Assembly: GCF_020907245.1 (NCBI RefSeq)
Contig: NZ_JAJJWH010000008.1
Span: forward strand, 1 to 64,000
Reading direction: 5' to 3'
Length of the DNA stretch: 64,000 nucleotides
DNA from: Pontibacter harenae
Lineage (GTDB): Bacteria > Bacteroidota > Bacteroidia > Cytophagales > Hymenobacteraceae
The notes under the pieces were generated by a model. That model had not been told where the DNA came from. It saw only the letters and a program-made list of their open reading frames with translations, and made no database searches. Numbering within the stretch: the first letter of the stretch is position 1; each line of letters opens with the position of its first letter. Both the position numbers and the translations under genes were made by a program. Below are positions 16,878 through 25,480 of the stretch, one piece after another.

Positions 16878-17066
16878 ATGGCTAAAAAAGCAAAAGGTAA
16901 TAGAATCCAGGTTATTATGGAGTGTACAGAGCAGAAGACTACTGATATACCTGGAACTTCAAGGTACATCACTACCAAGAATAGAAAAAATACGACTGAG
17001 CGTCTTGAGCTTAAGAAGTATAACCCGAATTTGAAGAAAGTTACTGTTCATAAAGAAATTAAATAA
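16878..17066 (+). CDS. rpmG: 50S ribosomal protein L33
   Basis: 62 aa. The signature parts [27 protein letters not shown] and LELKKYNP are intact. It lacks the CxxC pairs of zinc-binding L33, so it is the zinc-independent form. The DUF4295 gene follows after 2 bases, and ftsY comes after a terminator, the usual Bacteroidota order. Confidence 0.97.
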   Translation: MAKKAKGNRIQVIMECTEQKTTDIPGTSRYITTKNRKNTTERLELKKYNPNLKKVTVHKEIK

Positions 17067-17068
17067 CC

Positions 17069-17221
17069 ATGGCTAAGAAGGTAGTTGCAACCCTAAAGAC
17101 CGCTACAGGTAAAGATTGGGCAAAAGTTATCAAGGCTGTTAAGTCTCCAAAAACTGGTGCTTACACCTTTAGAGAGGAAATGATACCTGTTGACAAAGTA
17201 CAAGAGTACTTAGCAAAATAA
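17069..17221 (+). CDS. DUF4295 family small protein
   Basis: 50 aa. Starts MAKKVVATLKTATGKDWAKV and contains SPKTGAYTFREEM, the full length of the DUF4295 family, which in Bacteroidota is nearly always found directly after rpmG. Small and basic, so a ribosome-associated role is plausible but inferred only from position. The start is 2 bases after the rpmG stop codon. Confidence 0.93.
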   Translation: MAKKVVATLKTATGKDWAKVIKAVKSPKTGAYTFREEMIPVDKVQEYLAK

Positions 17222-17261
17222 TACAGCCTACTCTACATTTATATAGATACAATACATGAAG

Positions 17262-17286
17262 AAGTCCCATAATTGGGACTTTTTTA
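17262..17286 (+). terminator. Terminator of rpmG-DUF4295
   Basis: AAGTCCCA (17262-17269) pairs with TGGGACTT (17274-17281) around TAAT, and five T follow. Confidence 0.85.
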
Positions 17287-17337
17287 GTATATTACCGTAT
17301 CACCGAGATAGTCTTCATCCTACTTAAAACTACATAA

Positions 17338-18297
17338 ATGGGAATTTTTGACTTTTTCAGCAAAGAAAAGAAAAAGGAATCGCTGGACCAGGGGTTAGAG
17401 AAATCGAAGTCGAACTTCTTTGGCCAGTTGAGTAAAGCCGTAATGGGTAAATCTACGGTAGACGTAGATGTGCTTGACGAGCTAGAGGAAATTCTGGTAC
17501 ATGCTGACGTCGGTGTAGACACAACGGTAAAGATTATAGACCGCATTGAAAAGCGTGTAGCTCGTGATAAGTATGTAAGTACAGACGAGCTAGACCGCAT
17601 CTTGCGCGAAGAAATAGCCGCCCTGCTGGAGGAAAATAACTCTGGAGACGGTGCTAATTTTGAATTGCCTGCCAATATAAAGCCATATGTAATTATGGTG
17701 GTGGGTGTAAACGGCGTAGGTAAAACTACTACTATTGGTAAACTGGCTTCGCAGTTCCATAAGGCTGGTAAGCAGGTAGTATTAGGCGCTGCCGATACCT
17801 TCCGTGCCGCCGCCGTAGATCAGCTTATCATTTGGGGAGAGCGTGTAGGAGTGCCTGTGATATCGCATGGCATGAACACTGACCCTGCTTCTGTTGCTTA
17901 CGATGCCGTGAAAAAAGGCGTTGAAATGAATGCCGATGTGGTAATCATTGACACTGCTGGCCGTTTGCACAACAAGGTGGGCTTGATGAACGAACTTTCG
18001 AAAATAAAGCGTGTGATGCAGAAAATAACGGCTGATACACCACACGAAGTGCTGCTGGTATTGGATGGTAGCACTGGTCAGAATGCCGTAATGCAAGCCC
18101 GTGAGTTTACTAAAGCCACCGATGTTACCGCCCTTGCCATTACAAAACTAGACGGTACTGCCAAAGGAGGTGTAGTGATCGGTATTTCAGATGAGTTTAA
18201 AATTCCTGTTAAATACATCGGGGTAGGCGAGAAAATAGAAGACCTGCAGCTTTTTGACAAGCACGAGTTCGTGGACTCTTTCTTCTCCCGCAAGTAA
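17338..18297 (+). CDS. ftsY: Signal recognition particle receptor FtsY
   Basis: 319 aa. SRP-type GTPase that docks SRP-ribosome complexes at the inner membrane. The N domain is residues 25-100 and the NG GTPase has G1 GVNGVGKT (123-130), DTFRAAAVDQL, DTAGRLHN and TKLDGTAKGG. The N-terminal A domain is very short (about 20 residues, KEKKKES), typical of Bacteroidota. The lipoprotein gene follows after 11 bases. Confidence 0.97.
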   Translation: MGIFDFFSKEKKKESLDQGLEKSKSNFFGQLSKAVMGKSTVDVDVLDELEEILVHADVGVDTTVKIIDRIEKRVARDKYVSTDELDRILREEIAALLEENNSGDGANFELPANIKPYVIMVVGVNGVGKTTTIGKLASQFHKAGKQVVLGAADTFRAAAVDQLIIWGERVGVPVISHGMNTDPASVAYDAVKKGVEMNADVVIIDTAGRLHNKVGLMNELSKIKRVMQKITADTPHEVLLVLDGSTGQNAVMQAREFTKATDVTALAITKLDGTAKGGVVIGISDEFKIPVKYIGVGEKIEDLQLFDKHEFVDSFFSRK

Positions 18298-18308
18298 GTA
18301 TAGTTGGC

Positions 18309-18830
18309 ATGGCAAAGCTCCTGCTGTTACCGTTGGCGCTGCTACTCTCTGGCTGCAACGGCTCTAAAGCTGTTCAGGAAGAAACGCACTATGAAATGGA
18401 GCAAACAAATGCAGCCGCTGGTGTAGAAAAGCAGGAGCAGCAAATGGCAGTAAAGGAAGGTATAACAGGCAAAGTGCTGTGGCAGTCGGGTAACCAAATG
18501 CCATCGCCCGATGCACCACAGAGCCGCAGCAAACGAGGTGTACAGCGCACGCTTTACATCTACGAACTAACCAATAGCTCGCAAACCACCACAACAGATG
18601 GTGTTTTTCACACCAATATTCAAACAGATTTAGTCACTCAGGTTGCTACAGCAGCAGATGGCAGCTTTACGGTTAGTCTGAAGCCTGGCAGGTACAGCCT
18701 TTTCACTAAAGAAGAAAATGGACTTTACGCCAACCTTTTCGACGGAGAAAACAACATTTTTCCTGTGGAGGTGAAGAAAGGGGAGTTGACAAACGTGGAG
18801 TTCCTGATAAACTACAACGCCCATTATTAG
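18309..18830 (+). CDS. Lipoprotein with a carboxypeptidase-regulatory-like domain
   Basis: 173 aa. The lipoprotein signal ends in LLSGC (Cys16). After an Ala/Gln-rich linker, residues about 45-173 form a beta-sandwich: GITGKVLW, then ADGSFTVSLKPGRYSLF, the usual pattern of carboxypeptidase regulatory-like domains, and ends FLINYNAHY. Likely periplasmic or outer-membrane anchored. The function is unknown; the domain suggests a binding or structural role. It starts 11 bases after ftsY and is probably co-transcribed. Confidence 0.8.
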   Translation: MAKLLLLPLALLLSGCNGSKAVQEETHYEMEQTNAAAGVEKQEQQMAVKEGITGKVLWQSGNQMPSPDAPQSRSKRGVQRTLYIYELTNSSQTTTTDGVFHTNIQTDLVTQVATAADGSFTVSLKPGRYSLFTKEENGLYANLFDGENNIFPVEVKKGELTNVEFLINYNAHY

Positions 18831-18970
18831 TAAGCTGAGATAAGGTTTTCAAAAAAAGTGGGGTTACGCAACATACTATGGCGTTGGAGAAAGTGTGAAA
18901 TCCTTCTGCCCTTGCTGGTTTACGCTAACTTATACGTTATAGACGGATTTGCCCTATAAGATTACCTACA

Positions 18971-19405
18971 GTGGATGTAATTAAGTTTGGTTTGATGGAG
19001 TTAGCACACGATGCAGACTCTAATATGCTAAGTGCTCAGTGGTCGGATGATTTAAGTGTAGAATCGGCTCAGTTTTTACAGTCCATCGTCTATTTATTCA
19101 AAGTCGTTCAAGAACGAAATGTTGCCAATCTAGTAGTGGATTCTGGTGTTCCAGCAGGTGGTGTGCTAACCGAGGAGGTTTTACATTATTTTGTTAAGCA
19201 TATTTCCAACACTCCTCTCCAAAAAATCGCAATTCTGGAATCTCCTGATTACCTATGGGACAATAATCTGTACCAGGTTATTCAACTTCTGATATCTAAT
19301 TATCAACTACCGATCAAAGTTAAGTTGTTGAAGTCACAAGCTGATTGCCTTGAGTGGTTTTCCCAATCGTGGGAAATGCTTTCTGCTAATACAAATCCAT
19401 TGTAA
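18971..19405 (+). CDS. Possible STAS-like protein of unknown function
   Basis: 144 aa from GTG 18971. The pattern of alternating strands and helices (MLSAQWSDDLSVESAQ, NVANLVVDSG, KIAILES) resembles SpoIIAA/STAS-fold proteins of Cytophagales, but no phosphorylated Ser motif is evident, so this is tentative. No signal peptide. Not linked by spacing to ftsY or rimO. Confidence 0.6.
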   Translation: MDVIKFGLMELAHDADSNMLSAQWSDDLSVESAQFLQSIVYLFKVVQERNVANLVVDSGVPAGGVLTEEVLHYFVKHISNTPLQKIAILESPDYLWDNNLYQVIQLLISNYQLPIKVKLLKSQADCLEWFSQSWEMLSANTNPL

Positions 19406-19562
19406 CTCTAGCTTTGCTCAGAGGCAGGTATAGTTACTTAGAGTCCCTCTTTTATTTGCCAAACATATTGTACCTTTGCAAGCTGGTTTTCAAAACGAAC
19501 CATTCTGGCTTGATAAAGGTTTTTATAATTCAAAGCGCATTTCATTAAATAGATATAAGTAA

Positions 19563-20876
19563 GTGAAAGTAAGAACACTTAAAAAAGATAAGGTAAACGT
19601 CATCACATTGGGTTGCTCTAAAAACCTGGTGGATTCCGAAGTACTGATGGGCCAGTTGCGTGCCAATGCCATGGACGTAGCGCATGAGTCTGATAAAGAC
19701 GATTCCAACATCATTATAGTGAATACCTGTGGCTTTATAGATAACGCCAAGCAGGAATCCATAGATACCATTCTGCGCTACGCCGATGCCAAAGAAGCTG
19801 GGCAGATTGATAAACTATACGTGACAGGCTGTTTGTCGCAGCGTTACAAAGATTCTTTAGAGGCTGAGATTCCGCAAGTGGATGCTTTTTTTGGTACCAT
19901 GGAGATGCCGCAACTGCTGAAGAAGCTGGAGGCAGACTATAAGCACGAGCTGATCGGTGAACGCTTAATCACGACACCTTCGCATTTCGCTTACTTTAAA
20001 ATTGCTGAAGGTTGTAACCGCCCCTGCTCTTTCTGTGCCATACCTTTGATGCGCGGCAAGCACGTAGACCGCCCAATTGAGGACTTGGTGAAAGAGGCGA
20101 AGCGCCTGGCAAGTATGGGCACGAAAGAGCTTATACTCATTGCGCAGGACTTAACCTACTACGGTCTGCAGCACTACGGTGAGCGCAAGTTGGCTGACCT
20201 GCTCCGCAATCTGTCGGATGTGGAAGGCATCGACTGGATCAGAATGCAGTACGCCTACCCGTCGCAGTTCCCTATGGAGGTGTTTGATGTGATGAACGAG
20301 CGTGAGAACATCTGTAAATACTTAGACATGCCGCTGCAGCACATTTCAGATAACATGTTGAAGACCATGCGCCGTGGCATCAGCAAGCGCAGAACCATAG
20401 AGCTAGTAGATTCTATCCGCCAGCGCGTGCCTGATATCGCTTTAAGAACAACCTTAATTGCTGGTCACCCAGGCGAGACCGACCAGGATTTCCAGGAGTT
20501 ATACGATTGGGTAGAAGAAACCCGCTTCGACCGTTTAGGTATTTTTACCTACTCCCACGAAGAAAGCACCCACTCCTTCACGTTAGAGGATAACGTGCCA
20601 GACGAGGTGAAGCAGGACCGTGCCGATGCTATTATGGAGTTGCAGCAGGGCATCTCAGTAGAGATGAACGAGGAAAAAGTAGGCAATACCTACAAAGTGC
20701 TGTTCGACCGCAAAGAAAGTGGCTATTTTGTAGGCCGTACCCAATACGATTCTCCTGAGGTGGACAACGAAGTACTGGTACCAGCTACCGATACGTATGT
20801 GCGCATTGGAGACTTCGCTAACGTGAAGATTACGGATTCTTCGGATTTTGATTTGTATGGGGAAGTGGTGAAGTAG
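19563..20876 (+). CDS. rimO: Ribosomal protein S12 methylthiotransferase RimO
   Basis: 437 aa from GTG 19563. Adds a methylthio group to the conserved Asp of ribosomal protein S12. The three N-terminal cluster cysteines are Cys18, Cys56 and Cys90; the radical-SAM motif C-x3-C-x2-C is at Cys151, Cys155 and Cys158 (GCNRPCSFCAIP). A TRAM domain closes the protein. The start IT-LGCSKNLVDSEV separates RimO from MiaB. A -7-like TACCTTTG lies at 19471-19478 but its -33 partner is poorly spaced. Confidence 0.96.
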   Translation: MKVRTLKKDKVNVITLGCSKNLVDSEVLMGQLRANAMDVAHESDKDDSNIIIVNTCGFIDNAKQESIDTILRYADAKEAGQIDKLYVTGCLSQRYKDSLEAEIPQVDAFFGTMEMPQLLKKLEADYKHELIGERLITTPSHFAYFKIAEGCNRPCSFCAIPLMRGKHVDRPIEDLVKEAKRLASMGTKELILIAQDLTYYGLQHYGERKLADLLRNLSDVEGIDWIRMQYAYPSQFPMEVFDVMNERENICKYLDMPLQHISDNMLKTMRRGISKRRTIELVDSIRQRVPDIALRTTLIAGHPGETDQDFQELYDWVEETRFDRLGIFTYSHEESTHSFTLEDNVPDEVKQDRADAIMELQQGISVEMNEEKVGNTYKVLFDRKESGYFVGRTQYDSPEVDNEVLVPATDTYVRIGDFANVKITDSSDFDLYGEVVK

Positions 20877-20906
20877 ACCTCCCGTATCAAATATGAGACT
20901 TTTAAG

Positions 20907-20935
20907 AAGCCCTGCAAGTGAAGCTTGCAGGGCTT
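20907..20935 (+). terminator. Terminator of rimO
   Basis: AAGCCCTGCAAG (20907-20918) pairs perfectly with CTTGCAGGGCTT (20924-20935) around five bases; a short T-rich stretch follows. Confidence 0.85.
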
Positions 20936-20960
20936 TCTGCTTTTTGCTAAAACTGTTGAG

Positions 20961-21194
20961 TCCAACCACCCCTGCCCCTCCTTGTCTAAGGAGGGGAGCC
21001 TGTAATTTCTTCATTTTATCACTTGTGCTATTGTTAAAGGAGTTGTCACAAATTTTATGGATGCTATCATTCTAAACAGAATAAGTTTGATAGGATCTCT
21101 GTATTGAAGCCTAAATAGCTGCTATTCAATGTAAGGAAGAAGCATTAGTAGTAGTGCTCCCCCCCTTAGACAAGGAGGGGCAGGGGTGGTTGGA
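20961..21194. mobile_element. MITE-like repeat with 31-bp perfect inverted ends (copy 2)
   Basis: Bases 20961-20991 are the exact reverse complement of 21164-21194. Each end holds the CCCCTGCCCCTCC motif. The 170-base interior has no ORF and includes a block (21064-21085) also found in copy 1 at 6893-6914. Size, ends and lack of coding capacity fit a non-autonomous element or a dispersed palindromic repeat. It ends 12 bases before the stop codon of the PH-domain gene. Confidence 0.65.
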
Positions 21195-21205
21195 TATTCA
21201 GGAGG

Positions 21206-21586
21206 TCATTTCAGCACATACCTGCTCAGCACTTTATACGCCTCATTCACATTATCGCCTTTGCGGAATTCCTGCTTTATAGTTGGCTGCGCTTCTCCTG
21301 TAAGCCAAATCTTCAGTTCGGCATCAAAATCCATCATGCCTGCACTTTCTTTTGAGAACATCTTGATGCTGGAGTAAGGTATGCTTTGGTAATCGATTTT
21401 AGAACCCGTAACGCCTTGTTTGTACACCATAATCAGGCGCTTGTTCGTGAACACCAGCATATCGCGGATGAGCTTGAAGGCCTTCTCAATCTGCTCGTCA
21501 GCCAGCAAGATTGGCTGAAATTCTTTATTTACCTTTTCGATGGAAACCTCGGAGGCATGCCCCATTAATCCATTTAATAGTCCCAT
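21206..21586 (-). CDS. Bacterial PH domain protein
   Basis: 126 aa, one domain of the bacterial PH type (bPH_1/YvbH-like family). Recognisable parts are GLMGHASEV at the start, LVFTNKRLIMVYKQGVTGSKIDYQSIPYSS in the middle strands (quoted in part: TNKRLI and PYSSI) and the closing helix. No membrane segment. The role is unknown. Its 3' end is adjacent to the MITE-like repeat. Confidence 0.85.
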   Translation of the reverse strand: MGLLNGLMGHASEVSIEKVNKEFQPILLADEQIEKAFKLIRDMLVFTNKRLIMVYKQGVTGSKIDYQSIPYSSIKMFSKESAGMMDFDAELKIWLTGEAQPTIKQEFRKGDNVNEAYKVLSRYVLK

Positions 21587-21639
21587 AGTTGTAGTTGATT
21601 TGATAGTATAAACTTGTATACGGTGGCTGTGAAGAAGTT

Positions 21640-21824
21640 GTCTGAATCAGGATTTCCAAGATTTAAAGATTAACAGATTAACAGATTAACAGGATAGATG
21701 ACTTGTATACCGTAAGTCCTAATGGTGCAATCTAATTTTGAATTTCTAATTGATATAAAGGTGCAGCAACTTCACGAAGCTTAACCAAGAAAATCCCACT
21801 AATCTAATAAATCCTAACTCAGAC
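21640..21824. mobile_element. Second MITE-like repeat with GTCTGA...TCAGAC ends
   Basis: The left end GTCTGAATCAGGATTT (21640-21655) and the right end (21809-21824) are inverted repeats with two mismatches in 16. Inside is a tandem run of GATTAACA-type units (about 21669-21692). No ORF. I recall similar end sequences as common dispersed repeats in Cytophagales genomes. The element lies in the gap upstream of bshC. Confidence 0.5.
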
Positions 21825-21999
21825 ATACACCCTGCTATACCTGCTTTCTATCGTAGCATCTGCGAAACCGAAAATAAACAACTACTTTTGTGGGGTGGCG
21901 GCAAAGGCTTCTTCTTTGCTGTAAAACCCTAAAGCGGCCTCAGCTGTTTAAGAGGCTTAAAACGCATCTTCAGAAACCTTGCAGATGGAAGTATCAGAC

Positions 22000-23562
22000 A
22001 TGAAAATTACCAAAATAGACTACGCCGCTACAGGCGCATTCTCCCAAACTATAAGCGATTACCTTTCTCGTAGCCCGCAACTACAGCCATTCTACAACCA
22101 CTTTCCTACTTTGGAGGCTTTTGAAGCCCAGATAAAAGAGAAAAGCTTTAGCCAGGAACAGCGACAGGTGCTGCACCAGGCCCTACTGCAGCAGTATACT
22201 TCCCTCACCGAGATAGACCCGAAGGTGCAGCAGAACATCGATTTGCTGCTGGAGCCGAACACGTATACCATTACCACGGGGCATCAGCTCAATATTTTTA
22301 CAGGGCCGCTATATTTTGTTTATAAGATCATCACGGCTATAAACACCTGCACGCAGCTGAAGGAGAAGTACCCAGAGCACAATTTCGTGCCCGTGTACTG
22401 GATGGCCACCGAAGACCACGACTTTGCCGAGATCAACCACTTCAGCCTGTTTGGGAAGAAGTATAGCTGGGAGACGGAACAAAAAGGTGCTGTAGGAAGA
22501 TTTACAACTGAAGGATTGGAAAAGGTACTGGAGGAATTGCCAGAGGCGTATCCTATTTTTGAGGAAGCTTACCGCAATAGCAAGAACTTAGCAGATGCTA
22601 CGCGTGCCATCACGCATGCTTTGCTGGGCGAGTATGGTTTGGTAAGTATAGACGGCGACGATGCAACTTTAAAGAAAGCCTTAACGCCTTTTATAGAAAA
22701 AGAGCTGACCGAAAACTTCTCGAATAAGCTGGTGGGAGAGGCGAATGCACAGCTGGAGGAGCTGGGGTACAAGCCACAGGTATTCTCTCGCGAAATAAAC
22801 CTGTTTTACTTGCAGGATGGGCTACGAGAGCGTATCGTGCAGGAAGATGGTAAAAATAAAGTACTGAATACCGACATTAGCTTTACGCAGGAAGAAGTGC
22901 TGAAACTGGCGCAGGAGCACCCTGAGCAGTTTAGCCCAAATGTAATACTCCGCCCGCTGTACGAAGAGCTTATACTTCCGAACTTAGCTTACATAGGTGG
23001 TGGGGCAGAAGTAGCGTATTGGTTCCAGCTAAAGAAGGTGTTTGAGGCGTATGAAGTGGCTTTCCCTGTGCTGATGCTGCGCAACTCGGCGCTGTACATA
23101 AACCGTGGTAATGCTAGCCGTATGCATAAGTTAGAACTGCAACCAGAGGAGCTGTTTCAGGATTACCAGGAGCTGAAAAAGCAGCTTTCGAGCCAGATAC
23201 ACGAAGAAGAAATAAACCTGGAGGCGCAGCGCGACACTATAGCTGCCGCTTTTGCGGAGGTAGAAAAGCTTGCCGAGGAAATTGATCCAACCTTAGTAAA
23301 ATCGGTAGGAGCTGAGGCACAAAAAGCGCATAATGCCCTGCAGATGCTGGAGAAGAAGATTTCCAAAGCCAGAGACGCCAAGCATGAGCAGACGTTTAAG
23401 CAGCTGGAGAACCTGAAAGATAAACTGTTCCCGAACGGCAGCCTGCAGGAACGCCACGACAACCTACTCACCTATAAAACTAACAACCCTGATTTTATAC
23501 CTGCTCTGGTAGAAGCTTTCGATCCTTTCGACCTGAAGTTCACGATACTGGAGGAGGAGTAA
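22000..23562 (+). CDS. bshC: Bacillithiol synthase (cysteine-adding enzyme) BshC
   Basis: 520 aa from ATG 22000 (in-frame ATGs at 21979 and 21985 would add up to 7 residues). Last step of bacillithiol synthesis: it adds cysteine to glucosaminyl-malate. Signature parts include TGHQLNIFTGPLYF, WMATEDHDFAEI and the coiled-coil C-terminal third (LEAQRDTIAAAFAEVEKLAEE region). The start MKITKIDY matches other BshC proteins. The stop codon overlaps the start of the next gene by one base (TAATG), so the pair is an operon. bshA and bshB are not in this window. Confidence 0.95.
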   Translation: MKITKIDYAATGAFSQTISDYLSRSPQLQPFYNHFPTLEAFEAQIKEKSFSQEQRQVLHQALLQQYTSLTEIDPKVQQNIDLLLEPNTYTITTGHQLNIFTGPLYFVYKIITAINTCTQLKEKYPEHNFVPVYWMATEDHDFAEINHFSLFGKKYSWETEQKGAVGRFTTEGLEKVLEELPEAYPIFEEAYRNSKNLADATRAITHALLGEYGLVSIDGDDATLKKALTPFIEKELTENFSNKLVGEANAQLEELGYKPQVFSREINLFYLQDGLRERIVQEDGKNKVLNTDISFTQEEVLKLAQEHPEQFSPNVILRPLYEELILPNLAYIGGGAEVAYWFQLKKVFEAYEVAFPVLMLRNSALYINRGNASRMHKLELQPEELFQDYQELKKQLSSQIHEEEINLEAQRDTIAAAFAEVEKLAEEIDPTLVKSVGAEAQKAHNALQMLEKKISKARDAKHEQTFKQLENLKDKLFPNGSLQERHDNLLTYKTNNPDFIPALVEAFDPFDLKFTILEEE

Positions 23563-24134
23563 TGCTGAAAGCGGAGCTACGGAAACAGATGCTGCAGCAG
23601 CGGCGTGCGTTGCCAGCTGAAGAAGTACAGCAGCGCAGCCAACGCATTACGGATCTGTTTTTTAGGCATTTTCCGCTGCAAGAGGGGCAAACGGTGCATG
23701 TGTTCCTGCCGATCATCAAAAATAACGAAGTAAACACCTGGTACATTATTGAGCAGCTGCGACAGGGGCACCCTGAGGTGCGGGTGGCGGTGCCTGTAAC
23801 GGATGTAGCTCAAAATGTGCTCACGCACCACCACCTAACAGATGAGGCAGTGCTGGTAGAGAATGCCTGGGGAATTCCAGAACCGCAGCATGCTCACATT
23901 ATACATGCCCAGGAGGTAGATGTGGTGCTGATTCCGTTACTCGCTTTTGATAAAGCAGGGCACCGCGTAGGCTACGGTAAAGGCTTCTACGACCGCTTCC
24001 TGGCAGATTGCCGCCCTGATGTACTGAAGGTCGGTTTATCCTTAGAGCCTCCAGTAGAAAGTATCACTGATCCTAACCCGTTTGATGTGCCGCTGGATTT
24101 TGCTATCACGCCACAGGGTATTTGGCCTGACTAA
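23562..24134 (+). CDS. 5-formyltetrahydrofolate cyclo-ligase
   Basis: 190 aa. Converts 5-formyl-THF to 5,10-methenyl-THF with ATP. The substrate/ATP loop VGYGKGFYDRFL (about 137-148) and the N-terminal KAELRKQMLQQRR are typical. Translation is coupled to bshC through the one-base TAATG overlap. It converges on the exonuclease/phosphatase-like gene with an 11-base gap and no obvious hairpin. Confidence 0.93.
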   Translation: MLKAELRKQMLQQRRALPAEEVQQRSQRITDLFFRHFPLQEGQTVHVFLPIIKNNEVNTWYIIEQLRQGHPEVRVAVPVTDVAQNVLTHHHLTDEAVLVENAWGIPEPQHAHIIHAQEVDVVLIPLLAFDKAGHRVGYGKGFYDRFLADCRPDVLKVGLSLEPPVESITDPNPFDVPLDFAITPQGIWPD

Positions 24135-24145
24135 CTATAGCCAAT

Positions 24146-25219
24146 TTAATCTTCCTGTGCCTCTTCTTTGCCTTCCTGTATAGTCTCGGCTGCCTCTTTG
24201 GCTGTATCTTCATCTGCTTTTGGCTCCTGCTGTTCATACTTATTTTCTGGAGCAAAACTCAGCTTAATGTAAATAGGGAAATGATCCGACTCAATATCGT
24301 GCAGCCTTTCAAGGTGGATCAGCTTAAAATGATCTGAATGGAAAACATGATCCAGGGGCCAGCGCAGCAGCAAGTAGTTCGCGTTGAACGTGTTGTAAAG
24401 CCCTCTGCCAATGCGCGGGTCCAGCAGGCCGCTCACTTCCTGAAACAACTCGGTGCTCCGCGACCAGGCCACATCATTAAAATCGCCTGCTACTACCACA
24501 GGGTATTCTGAGTCGGCAACATCTTTGCCAACCATTACAATTTCGGCATCGCGCTTTTTGGTATTGGCAGATTCGGCAGGCGCAGGTGGTTTGGGATGCA
24601 CCGCATGTAGCTCTACCCAAATACCGTTGCGGAGCTTAACATACGTTTTTATAGAAGGAATATCTTTATCAAGAAGGTAATTTACTTTTTTCTGGCGCAG
24701 CGGCAGTTTGCTGTACAGGTGCATGCCATAGGTATTGCTTAAAGGTATTTCAATACGATAAGGGTATTTTTGAGTAGCGGGTTCTATAGCTTTTTGCCAA
24801 ACAGAGTCTGTTTCGAGCAACAGTAAAACATCAGGGTTCCTGTCCTGCGTAAGCGCAATCAGTTTGCCGTACGCTTCGTTTTTCATGAATACGTTAGAAA
24901 CCATAATACTTAGTTCGGTTCCCTGGCCAGAAGCCTGTTTTACCTGCTCTTGAGCAAAAAAGGTATACGGGTAAATATTGATGGCCTGGTAGATAACAGC
25001 AATGGGCAACCCAACTAGCAGCAGCTTGTCGCGTTTGCGGTGTCTGGTGCCCAGCCACAGGTAAAGCAGGAAGGTTACCAAGGCAATGAACAAGAGTTGC
25101 AGACGCGGATAATCGAAAACGCGTACGTACCATGCTTCAAAAGTGAGCAGGGGCAATGCAGTGGCAAGTATAGAGAAAGATGCTATTGCCTGTACTAATG
25201 TAACAGCGGCTTTCTTCAT
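24146..25219 (-). CDS. Membrane-anchored endonuclease/exonuclease/phosphatase family protein
   Basis: 357 aa. Three N-terminal membrane segments (about 5-25, 35-58, 66-85) and then an EEP-fold domain (about 100-330): LLLETDSVW, VVAGDFNDVAWS with the metal-binding Asp-Phe-Asn, and SDHFPIY near the end. The catalytic face should be periplasmic. A Glu/Lys/Ala-rich acidic tail ends the protein. EEP proteins cleave phosphodiesters in nucleic acids, lipids or sugars; the substrate here is unknown. Confidence 0.9.
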   Translation of the reverse strand: MKKAAVTLVQAIASFSILATALPLLTFEAWYVRVFDYPRLQLLFIALVTFLLYLWLGTRHRKRDKLLLVGLPIAVIYQAINIYPYTFFAQEQVKQASGQGTELSIMVSNVFMKNEAYGKLIALTQDRNPDVLLLLETDSVWQKAIEPATQKYPYRIEIPLSNTYGMHLYSKLPLRQKKVNYLLDKDIPSIKTYVKLRNGIWVELHAVHPKPPAPAESANTKKRDAEIVMVGKDVADSEYPVVVAGDFNDVAWSRSTELFQEVSGLLDPRIGRGLYNTFNANYLLLRWPLDHVFHSDHFKLIHLERLHDIESDHFPIYIKLSFAPENKYEQQEPKADEDTAKEAAETIQEGKEEAQED

Positions 25220-25427
25220 GTTTGCGGATGGTGGGCTGTGGATGGCAGCAAATGCATAGAGGTTTGTATTATTTATCTGTTTTCTACAATATAGCTAGAC
25301 ATTAGCAGTATTTACTTTTTTGAAATTTTTATACCTGAATCTACGACTGTTTTGTCAGAATATGTGTGCTTCATATTTAGCTTCATGGTTTGGTAAACAA
25401 ACGTTCACGCCTGTATTAGAGCAAACA

Positions 25428-25460
25428 AAAGGCAGCCACTAAACTCTAGCAGCTGCCTTT
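25428..25460 (-). terminator. Terminator of the aldo/keto reductase
   Basis: AAAGGCAGC (25428-25436) pairs with GCTGCCTTT (25452-25460), 20 bases before the reductase stop codon in plus coordinates. Confidence 0.75.
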
Positions 25461-25480
25461 GCACAAAGTATAAATATGCC

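Noticed and set aside
19471..19478. Promoter for rimO at TACCTTTG
   Set aside because: The -7 box is exact, but no -33 box lies at a usable distance (the nearest TTTG is only 12 bases away), so I did not list it.
21669..21692. GATTAACA tandem run as a possible CRISPR or VNTR
   Set aside because: Only about three units of 8 bases without spacers; it is inside a MITE-like element.
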